DNA of 10,040 nt from contig JAGLKS010000157.1 of the NCBI GenBank assembly GCA_023140905.1, forward strand, positions 1 through 10,040. Reading direction: 5' to 3'. A program made the translations under genes and the position numbers. Below, in pieces: positions 1-6,121 of this stretch (the first letter of the stretch is position 1; every line of letters starts with the position of its first letter). The notes under the pieces are model-generated. The model saw only the letters and a list, made by a program, of their open reading frames with translations, searched no databases and was not told the origin of the DNA. The DNA is from Alphaproteobacteria bacterium. GTDB taxonomy: Bacteria > Pseudomonadota > Alphaproteobacteria > Micavibrionales > Micavibrionaceae.

Positions 1-165
1 TTCCAAATGAAAAAGCGTCATGATAAACAGCATTTCCGAGAGTACCAATTTTCCCGCTCGCCGTCGTTTCCGGCTCGTGGGGATCAATTCATGAGCCTAC
101 CATTCCTAGTAAATTTTGCAAAAATCATCAAGACATGAAAACAAAGCGGTGATATCTATGGACAT
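1..165 (-). pseudogene. IS982-family transposase, N-terminal relic (continues past left edge)
   Basis: Read from the ATG at 165-163 towards position 1, the frame begins MSIDITALFSCLDDFCKIY and, after two amber codons (TAG at 108-106 and 99-97), continues with HELIPTSRKRRRAGKLVLSE and MLFIMTLFHLE to the window edge. This resembles the N-terminal helical region of IS982-family transposases: an initial SIDITALFS-type start, then a basic R/K-rich stretch, then a LSEMLFIMTLFHL-type helix. Both stops fall where the family tends to have acidic residues, so they look like point mutations and not a misassigned frame. The reading frame is otherwise intact over 55 codons, so decay is probably recent. 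No ribosome-binding site is obvious. The rest of the element lies outside the window. The family assignment comes from recalled sequence style and was not searched. Confidence 0.7.
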
Positions 166-378
166 GAGGGGGTTCCTGATCTGGAATAAGAAAATCGAAT
201 AGTTTCAATCCGATTCTCTCACGTCCGTACATTTCAGTGAATCCCCTTACCGCTTTATCCATAGTTGGGGTTACAGTAGGAAAACATGGGAATGAGGACA
301 TGATAAAGCGATATGTCCAAAATCAGGGAAAGGAATATACGAAGCTACACAACGATATGCAACTTATACTCTTTTGAT

Positions 379-400
379 ACCTCGCCCCTTGGGGCGGGGT
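379..400. repeat. GC-rich palindrome (10-bp stem, 2-nt centre)
   Basis: The arms ACCTCGCCCC (379-388) and GGGGCGGGGT (391-400) flank a central TT and pair over 10 positions with one T-G wobble. This is much more GC-rich than its surroundings. Neither side has a T-tract, so it is not a canonical intrinsic terminator for either strand. It lies exactly where recognisable transposase sequence ends, in the frame of the 409-573 relic. That suggests a REP-like palindromic element inserted there, or a rearrangement joint. It could still form a structure in the 3' end of a transcript reading through from tpsA. Confidence 0.6.
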
Positions 401-408
401 CGTTCATT

Positions 409-573
409 AAAGCCTCGAATTTGACAGTCATCTGTGATCACCAAATGCCCTTTGAACCCGAAATAAGTTTTTTTGGCAGCATAATACCCAAAAGAAGCCA
501 GTCCGGCGAAAATTTTACTTTTTTTGGTACGGGCAAATTTGCATATCTGAAGAGGAACGCCGTCAACAATCTT
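409..573 (-). pseudogene. IS982-family transposase, central (DDE) relic
   Basis: Read on the minus strand from 573, the translation is KIVDGVPLQICKFARTKKSK, then IFAGLASFGYYAAKKTYFGF, then KGHLVITDDCQIRGF. This matches the central part of IS982-type DDE transposases, where a (V/I)DG(V/I)P..VC.FAR segment carries the first catalytic Asp (here codon 564-562), followed by FGY.A.KKTYFGFKGHLVI. A stop (TGA, 576-574) lies immediately upstream in frame. The expected downstream part with the remaining DDE residues is missing: after about position 405 the frame reads a proline/arginine-rich stretch across the palindrome and stops at 366-364. The fragment is on the same strand as the N-terminal relic at 1-165, but it lies upstream of it. 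One simply interrupted copy therefore cannot explain both pieces. Two insertions or a rearrangement are needed. Confidence 0.7.
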
Positions 574-603
574 TCAAACAGGCGTAAACAACGCTAGTGA
601 AAA

Positions 604-3600
604 TCACAGTGTAGTCATACTACACGCAGAAGCGTCTGCAAGAGTTTCCTCAAATGTTCCGCTAAAGCTATAAGTTACAGTTGCTCCTCCGCTTGCTGCG
701 TTGATTGCGTCACCCCAGCAAGGCGCTTTTTTACCACCTGCATCTGGCTCTATATTTGCCAATTCGTCTGGAGTTTGTTCTTCCTCATCACCACCAGCTG
801 CAGGGGTAATCAAATTCAAAGCTGCTGCGCCGCCAGGAGCACCCGTTCCAAACGCCCCGACTGATGGCAGGCCCATAATTGTAACATTCAAGCCTCTTGG
901 TCTTGCGTTAAAACCGTAAAACTGATTGAAGAAATCTTCGATATTGTCAAGATTGGCAGGTGTTGCGCCAACAAAGATCTGTCCACGACCGTTAACTGGG
1001 CTGTCATCAGCATCAAATAAACGATTCTCGATAAATCCAAGTTCTGCTGCAGTCAGGATGCCCCCTGTGCTACTTGGGGTGATACCATCAAATGTAGCAT
1101 TCAAGCCGTTAAGCATAATAGGGGAGCTTGAGCTATCGAGGAATGAACCATCTTCCAAACGAACATAGAAACTTCCTGCAGTTTGGAACCCGGTAAACTC
1201 AGTTGCACCAAGTGTATTACCAACAAGACTCAACGAACCGAATGTTCCAACCTCATCGAACTGCATTCCAACAGGTGTTGCAGTAGGATCAGTATTCGTG
1301 AAGCTATTAGGGTTGGTTAAATCTGAAATATCGATGTAACCACTTTCGAACAACGCACCGATTGGGTTATCGGTAAAGTCATTACCGGTAAGAACAACGT
1401 TACCATTGTTCCCTCCTAGCATTGCCAAGCCATGAGCACCATTATTATAAATGTCGTTATCCAGGATATACGTGCTGTTAGCGTTTCTAACTTCTATTCC
1501 GTTATCTTGGTTGTTGCTAACTATATTTTGGATAATACGAACTTCGCCGCGATTATTAGAGATATCGATACCATCATTGCCATTTCCAGCAACTCTATTT
1601 CTGTCAACTAAGACATTACGTCCGCCATTGACATTAATACCATCATCGCGAGAAAACTTAACTCTGTTGAGTGCTATAACAGTATTATCACTACGTTTGA
1701 CATTAATGCCATCATCTCCAGCAAACTTAATACGATTAAGCTCTATGGTAGTATTATCACTATGTTCGACATCAATACCGTCATCTCCAGCATATACAAT
1801 GCGGTTATCAGAGATTACAGCATTTCTACTGTGAGAAACCTCGATACCATTTCCATCATGGCGTCTAAGCCCAGTTGCTATGATGACATTGCCTTCAATT
1901 TCAACATTATTGTTATACTGAACGTCGATGCCATCATCTCCGTGATTTTTGATTATGTTCCTACGAATGTCAGCACCGTGACCACCGGAAACCAAAACAC
2001 CATCGCGTTTGCCATCTTTAACAAGGTTATCATCAATATCGATGTAAGAAGTTTTGTATGCAGCAATTCCTGCAACTACAGTTTCTTCAACTTTGTTTCT
2101 ATCAATATCTACGCTGTTTCCACCTTTAACCAAGATGCCATAGCGAGCGTATGTGCTTGCACCATTATCATTGATTTCGTTTCCTACGATTTGTGTATCA
2201 TCAGAGCTCAATGCGTAAATGCCAGTATTAGAAACATCGTCAATTTCGTTGTCCGAGATGGTTGCGCTATCACTGTTCGTTATGCGAATACCGTTCCTTG
2301 CACCATCAATATCGTTATTGTCGATCAAAGCATTCCAGCTATCAATAACGGAAACACCTGTTTTTGTGATGCTATCGATAGTGTTATACCGTGTGACACT
2401 ATGGTCACTATCAGCAATTACGATTGCGTTTCTGCCACCGGAAATTTTGTTTCCGCCAGCATATCCTGAAGCAAACGGATTATTATCTGTTACGCCGACT
2501 GTAGCATAAGCACTGTTTTCTACTAAAATACCAGTTGTAGTAGTATTAGAGCTTGAGATAATATTGCCCCAAATATCGACATCGTTAACATCGTTAGTAC
2601 CATCGGTATTTTGAACATGGATACCTGTTACATCAGCACCAATAATTGTGTTGTCATAGATCTTTATGTCATAAGCATTATCAGCAAAAATACCAGTATC
2701 TGCACCAGTTATAATGTTGTCAAAGATCTTGACTTTAGAGCTATCGATAACGGAAATACCTGCTTCTGCAACATTATCAATAGTGTTATTAGTAATTATG
2801 GCGTTGTCAGAGCCATTTTCAATACTGATACCATTATCTGATTGACCGGATATAGTGTTGTTATCGATCACTGCGTTGTCAACATTTTCCAGATTAACGC
2901 CATCACCGGAACCATTATTCGACGTTGTAGCAACCTGATCACGAATATCGTTGTTTGTAATTGTAATATTATGAGAACTAATAACACGAACGCCTGTTTG
3001 ACCGCCGATGAGCGTATTATTCGTTACTGTTGAGTTACCGCCGCCGATAAAGACAATGCCTTCATCAACAGGATTGATAACTATATTATCATATACAAGC
3101 GCATAGGAAGTATTGTTGCCTTGAATGCCGTCATCACCAACATTCGTGATCGTGTTATTATTAACATTCATGCGTTTACTATTCTGAACGAAAATGCCGT
3201 CGCCAAGAACGGAACCATCAGGGCCAACAGTGCCGGTAATGCCATTATAATCAATTGTTAAATCATCACTTGATAATGCAAGAACGCCTGTAGTTAGAGC
3301 AGCCATACTGTTTCTGGAAACCGTTGCATTATCACTATCGATAATGGAAATACCTGTTTTTGTGATGCTATCGATAGTGTTATACCGTGTGACACTATGG
3401 TCACTATCAGCAATTACGATTGCGTTTCCGCCACCGGAAATTTTGTTTCCGCCAGCATATCCTGAAGCAAACGGATTATTATCTGTTACGCCGACTGTAG
3501 CATAAGCACTGTTTTCTACTAAAATACCTGTTGTTGTAGTATTAGAGCTTGAGATAATATTGCCCCAAATATCGACATCGTTAACATCGTTAGTACCATC

Positions 3601-5772
3601 GGTATTTTGAACATGGATACCTGTTACATCAGCATCAATAATTGTGTTGTCATAGATCTTTATGTCATAAGCATTATCAGCAAAAATACCAGTATCTGCA
3701 CCAATCATGGTATTGTCAAAGATCTTGACTTTAGAGCTGTTATTAATGGAAATATTGCTGTCTGTGAAACCAAAAAATATGTTGCCATCAATAATTAGAT
3801 TATCTGCTCCATCAGCGTAAACACCGTTAGAAGCAATCCCCAGCCCGTCAAATATGAATGGGTCGATATCTACATCAGAGGTTGTCACAGTGATAAGATT
3901 GCCAGTTACTCCGCTTCCGGAGTTTGTAGCATCATATTGAAGAATTGCACCAAACTGGCCAGTTAGTTTAACAGCTTTGTCGATAAGTAGGTTTTCAGTG
4001 TATATGTCGCTGCTAACATTAATTGTCTCAATTTCTGCATCAGACTCATCAGCAAACTGGATTGCCTGCTGGATTAGTGCGTTACTGGATTGAACATTAA
4101 TCGTGTCTGCTGTGGTATTGATTTGTGAATCATCAGCCAATGTTGTGAAAGATGCATCACCAAGGCTGGCGCGTTTGTACACACGGCCATCAAGGTTTAA
4201 ATGATCGACAATGATATCGTGTGGCGGAGTGATAAGACCAAAACCAAGTATGCTATCTGCTGTTGTCAGGTCAGCGACATTCAGTGCGCCGTTACCTAGT
4301 GTGATATCGTGAATCAGATTCACTTCCGGTGCGGCAACAGTCAGGGTGTTGCTTGTGATACCGTTGTAATTGTCATAGGTCCATTTCCATGGTTTCCATG
4401 TTCCATGAGTGTTCACAACATCATAATCATACTCACTAATATCAATGTCGCTACCAGTGCCTAGCGTTTCAGTCGCCCACAAATTGACATTTGATACATG
4501 TAAGGTATTGGCCAGTGCTTGATCGTAGATTGTGAGAGAATCACTTGGACCAAATTTAAAACCTAACCATGAGTATGTGTCGTTGATTATCAAGTGCTTC
4601 GGATCAATTAAAAGAGTGCCGGTTTCACCATTAGCAGCGCTAAGATCAACAAGTCCGCTATATCCAACAGATTCACCTGCAGAAATTTCCGAATAGCCAC
4701 CATTACCGGAAACTGTGCCACCGCGAGCCGAAAGAGTTCCGCTGAAAATTGTGTAGTCATTCCCATAGAAATATGTATTACCGCCGTTACCATTTTCACC
4801 GGCATCAGCAACAATAATAGCATCTTCTGTCACATTAACGTTTTGACCGGTAACTTTAATTGATCCGCCGTTTGTTTCGCCTGAAGCTGCTAGTGTGCCG
4901 GATATTTCAACTTTACCTTGCTTACCGCCAGAAAGAATAATCTTGCCACCGATTTGTGTTGCAGATGCGACGTTAATTATGCCTTCCATATTAATAATAT
5001 TGTCTACAGCGTCTTTTGCTGCAAGCGCACTTATTTGGACTGTGCCGCCTTCAGCATTAATTACGCCTTTATTCTCGATCAGGGCATCAGAAAGTTTACC
5101 ATCAACAGCAATCTCAAACATGCCGTCACCATAAAGATCGAGAGTGACAATCTCACCGGACGCCATTACAACGTTACCTAGTTTTGCATTGATGATTCCG
5201 TTATTTGTTATAAATGGAGATACAAATGCAGCTAAACCGGCTTCGGCAATGTTAACTACGCCGTTAAGCTCAATAGAACCGCCATCGGCGCTTTCAATAA
5301 CATAATCGCCAAAATCATTATTCAAGAGCTGGTTATTATCAATATTTCCTGTTGTTGCTACAATTCCTGCTACGTCAACGACAGAGTCTTTACCAAAGAA
5401 TACGCCATTAGCATCGATAATAATAATCTTGCCATTTGAGTTCAGGTTACCCAAAATTTGTGTCGGGTCAGATTTAGTGTCACGTACAGCCAGTAATTTT
5501 CCATCAACATTAACAGTATGTCCGGTGTAAATATTCGCATCGCCAGAGCCGATAGCGCGGTCTGTGTCTAGCTTGATATTTGTAACATTGTTAATAGAAG
5601 CATCTGTAGTAAAGCTACCGGCATCCTGATTTAAGAGCCATGAGTGTGTTGGGTCCGATGCTTGCGTAGGCAATGTCATCGCGGCGAGAGTTACCGCTGT
5701 TAACGCGGATGAAAACATCCAGCGCCTAGCAAAAACAGTATTATAAAATGTATTATTTTTATGTACGCTCAT
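604..5772 (-). CDS. TpsA exoprotein: FHA-type secretion domain plus giant right-handed beta-helix
   Basis: This is a 1722-residue protein, probably a surface adhesin exported by the TpsB encoded divergently at 6122. Residues 1-38 form a Sec signal peptide with a basic start, a hydrophobic SSALTAVTLAAM core and likely cleavage after TQA. Residues about 40-290 match the haemagglutination/TPS domain, including ILGNLNSNGK followed by DANGVFFG (120-127), where the family usually has NPNG(V/I). A TLLIDPKHLIIND segment near 390 is also typical of FHA-like proteins. Residues about 565-1470 are Asn/Asp-rich beta-helix rungs (NosD/PbH1 type, of the form NGI.V..S.N..I..N.I), opening with an AIQFADESDAEIETINVSSD cap. 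An acidic linker (GGDEEEQTPDEL) leads to a tail with the only two cysteines, 1685 and 1717. The start at 5772 is preferred over the in-frame ATG at 5784 because GGAGGAAATC lies directly before it. The ligand or host target cannot be read from the sequence. Confidence 0.9.
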   Translation of the reverse strand: MSVHKNNTFYNTVFARRWMFSSALTAVTLAAMTLPTQASDPTHSWLLNQDAGSFTTDASINNVTNIKLDTDRAIGSGDANIYTGHTVNVDGKLLAVRDTKSDPTQILGNLNSNGKIIIIDANGVFFGKDSVVDVAGIVATTGNIDNNQLLNNDFGDYVIESADGGSIELNGVVNIAEAGLAAFVSPFITNNGIINAKLGNVVMASGEIVTLDLYGDGMFEIAVDGKLSDALIENKGVINAEGGTVQISALAAKDAVDNIINMEGIINVASATQIGGKIILSGGKQGKVEISGTLAASGETNGGSIKVTGQNVNVTEDAIIVADAGENGNGGNTYFYGNDYTIFSGTLSARGGTVSGNGGYSEISAGESVGYSGLVDLSAANGETGTLLIDPKHLIINDTYSWLGFKFGPSDSLTIYDQALANTLHVSNVNLWATETLGTGSDIDISEYDYDVVNTHGTWKPWKWTYDNYNGITSNTLTVAAPEVNLIHDITLGNGALNVADLTTADSILGFGLITPPHDIIVDHLNLDGRVYKRASLGDASFTTLADDSQINTTADTINVQSSNALIQQAIQFADESDAEIETINVSSDIYTENLLIDKAVKLTGQFGAILQYDATNSGSGVTGNLITVTTSDVDIDPFIFDGLGIASNGVYADGADNLIIDGNIFFGFTDSNISINNSSKVKIFDNTMIGADTGIFADNAYDIKIYDNTIIDADVTGIHVQNTDGTNDVNDVDIWGNIISSSNTTTTGILVENSAYATVGVTDNNPFASGYAGGNKISGGGNAIVIADSDHSVTRYNTIDSITKTGISIIDSDNATVSRNSMAALTTGVLALSSDDLTIDYNGITGTVGPDGSVLGDGIFVQNSKRMNVNNNTITNVGDDGIQGNNTSYALVYDNIVINPVDEGIVFIGGGNSTVTNNTLIGGQTGVRVISSHNITITNNDIRDQVATTSNNGSGDGVNLENVDNAVIDNNTISGQSDNGISIENGSDNAIITNNTIDNVAEAGISVIDSSKVKIFDNIITGADTGIFADNAYDIKIYDNTIIGADVTGIHVQNTDGTNDVNDVDIWGNIISSSNTTTTGILVENSAYATVGVTDNNPFASGYAGGNKISGGRNAIVIADSDHSVTRYNTIDSITKTGVSVIDSWNALIDNNDIDGARNGIRITNSDSATISDNEIDDVSNTGIYALSSDDTQIVGNEINDNGASTYARYGILVKGGNSVDIDRNKVEETVVAGIAAYKTSYIDIDDNLVKDGKRDGVLVSGGHGADIRRNIIKNHGDDGIDVQYNNNVEIEGNVIIATGLRRHDGNGIEVSHSRNAVISDNRIVYAGDDGIDVEHSDNTTIELNRIKFAGDDGINVKRSDNTVIALNRVKFSRDDGINVNGGRNVLVDRNRVAGNGNDGIDISNNRGEVRIIQNIVSNNQDNGIEVRNANSTYILDNDIYNNGAHGLAMLGGNNGNVVLTGNDFTDNPIGALFESGYIDISDLTNPNSFTNTDPTATPVGMQFDEVGTFGSLSLVGNTLGATEFTGFQTAGSFYVRLEDGSFLDSSSSPIMLNGLNATFDGITPSSTGGILTAAELGFIENRLFDADDSPVNGRGQIFVGATPANLDNIEDFFNQFYGFNARPRGLNVTIMGLPSVGAFGTGAPGGAAALNLITPAAGGDEEEQTPDELANIEPDAGGKKAPCWGDAINAASGGATVTYSFSGTFEETLADASACSMTTL
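1579..1857 (-). repeat. 69-bp tandem rung array encoding DDGI repeats
   Basis: Within tpsA, five successive rungs start at exactly 69-bp intervals (first codons at 1857, 1788, 1719, 1650 and 1581). They encode 23-residue units such as GDDGIDVEHSDNTTIELNRI and GDDGINVKRSDNTVIALNRV. A sixth related unit (GDDGIDVQYNNN, first codon at 1941) lies upstream with a five-residue insertion. The constant period and conserved (D/N)DGI turn are what one expects for stacked beta-helix coils. The nucleotide identity between neighbouring units suggests expansion by duplication. Confidence 0.85.
2350..2742 (-). repeat. 393-bp direct repeat inside tpsA, copy 2 (downstream in the gene)
   Basis: This segment matches 3346-3738 without indels at a constant offset of 996 bp. 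I count about ten mismatches by eye, half of them clustered near 2715-2725. It encodes residues about 1011-1141 of TpsA (KVKIFDN... through ...TKTGVSVIDS). The flanking sequences diverge sharply, which gives clean borders at SSKVKIF and VIDS. Such high identity against otherwise diverged rungs indicates a recent duplication or ongoing gene conversion. Confidence 0.92.
3346..3738 (-). repeat. 393-bp direct repeat inside tpsA, copy 1 (upstream in the gene)
   Basis: This is the partner of 2350-2742 and encodes residues about 679-809 of TpsA (KVKIFDN... through ...TKTGISIIDS). The offset of 996 bp equals 332 codons, so recombination between the copies would remove or add a whole number of codons and leave the protein in frame. 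Confidence 0.92.
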
Positions 5773-5776
5773 GATT

Positions 5777-5782
5777 TCCTCC
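5777..5782 (-). promoter_or_regulatory. Shine-Dalgarno of tpsA (decides the start codon)
   Basis: On the minus strand the sequence reads ATGGAGGAAATCATGAGC. The GGAGGA lies at 5782-5777, right before ATG 5772, with good spacing. It would be inside the coding region if translation began at ATG 5784, which has no comparable site upstream. This supports a start at MSVHKNN over MEEIMSV. Confidence 0.8.
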
Positions 5783-5810
5783 ATTGTTGCAGTAAACAGT
5801 TTATGGTGTA

Positions 5811-5816
5811 AGTATA
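5811..5816 (-). promoter_or_regulatory. Candidate -10 box for tpsA
   Basis: On the minus strand TATACT differs from TATAAT at one position and would start transcription roughly 30 nt before the tpsA start codon. The matching -35 region (TTATGA at 17-bp spacing) is poor. An alternative is TTGCAG with ATTAAT at 17-bp spacing slightly upstream. This is a weak prediction from sequence resemblance only. Confidence 0.3.
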
Positions 5817-6002
5817 CTCATTAATTTTCGATTTCATAAAAACTGCAAATAGCTTGCGTCATTTTGTCATATAGTCGCTTTATCATATTGATAAGCCCAT
5901 AAATATATTATGTCAACTGGCTTTATCTGGTAATTTATCAAAACAAATAAGATTATATGTACTTATTGCCACTATTGCACTGTTATATCAAGAAAAACAT
6001 TC

Positions 6003-6022
6003 AGACAAAAATATTTTTGTCT
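6003..6022. promoter_or_regulatory. Perfect 20-bp palindrome, candidate operator
   Basis: AGACAAAAATATTTTTGTCT is identical to its own reverse complement, centred at 6012/6013. It lies between two divergent promoter regions, 99 bp before the tpsB start and 230 bp from the tpsA start. It has no loop, and no gene ends nearby that needs a terminator. A binding site for a dimeric regulator is therefore the likeliest role. Its right end touches a candidate tpsB -35 box (TTGCCG, 6022-6027), a position suited to repression. Confidence 0.55.
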
Positions 6023-6050
6023 TGCCGAACTCATTATTAAATGCTTTAAA
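6022..6050 (+). promoter_or_regulatory. Candidate tpsB promoter
   Basis: TTGCCG (6022-6027) and TTTAAA (6045-6050) are separated by 17 bp. Each matches the sigma-70 consensus at four of six positions. In such AT-rich DNA chance matches are common, so confidence is low. The overlap with the palindrome at 6003-6022 makes it worth recording. Confidence 0.25.
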
Positions 6051-6121
6051 TGCTTTATATGCCCATAATTACGATATGAGCGTGAGCGTATAACTCTATA
6101 AGAACGAGGTAAGAGCAAGCG

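Larger units (their letters stand above)
5773..6121. promoter_or_regulatory. Divergent regulatory region between tpsA and tpsB
   Basis: This 349-bp AT-rich stretch has no plausible gene and must contain the promoters of both tpsA (leftward) and tpsB (rightward). Besides the palindrome and -10-like sites listed separately, it holds a dyad TTATCA-TAT-TGATAA (5880-5894), a direct repeat GCCCATAA (5895-5902 and 6061-6068), a 9-bp tandem TAAATGCTT pair (6039-6056) and a TGAGCG pair (6077-6088). These could be regulator sites, but no known operator was recognised. The ribosome-binding site for tpsB is weak: AAGAG at 6111-6115, or GAGG at 6106-6109 with long spacing. Confidence 0.7.

Noticed and set aside
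128..301. Minus-strand 57-codon frame (MSSFPCFPTVTPTMDKAVRG...)
   Set aside because: It is open and has normal-looking composition, but there is no ribosome site and no family I recognise. Its end overlaps the transposase relic in another frame. It may be a remnant cut by the insertion, but the evidence is too thin to call.
313..597. Plus-strand frame of 94 codons over the transposase relic
   Set aside because: Recognisable protein similarity is on the opposite strand. The plus-strand translation resembles nothing and crosses the palindrome.
1579..1857. CRISPR-like periodic repeat
   Set aside because: The 69-bp period is a coding repeat in frame with beta-helix rungs. There is no conserved repeat with unique spacers.
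1762..2469. Long open frame of 235 codons on the plus strand opposite tpsA
   Set aside because: It is a shadow of the repetitive Asn/Asp-rich antisense coding region: low complexity, no domain and no ribosome site. The other plus-strand frames across 700-5180 are rejected for the same reason.
5773..5784. Upstream in-frame start (MEEIM...) for tpsA
   Set aside because: The first ATG overlaps the GGAGGA that serves the ATG at 5772, and it has no ribosome site of its own.
6003..6022. Palindrome read as an intrinsic terminator
   Set aside because: The stem is AT-rich without a loop, and no gene ends nearby on either strand, so an operator is more plausible.
6076..6093. Five-codon leader ORF (MSVSV) before tpsB
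   Set aside because: It has no ribosome-binding site and such short frames occur by chance. The TGAGCG tandem explains the pattern equally well.
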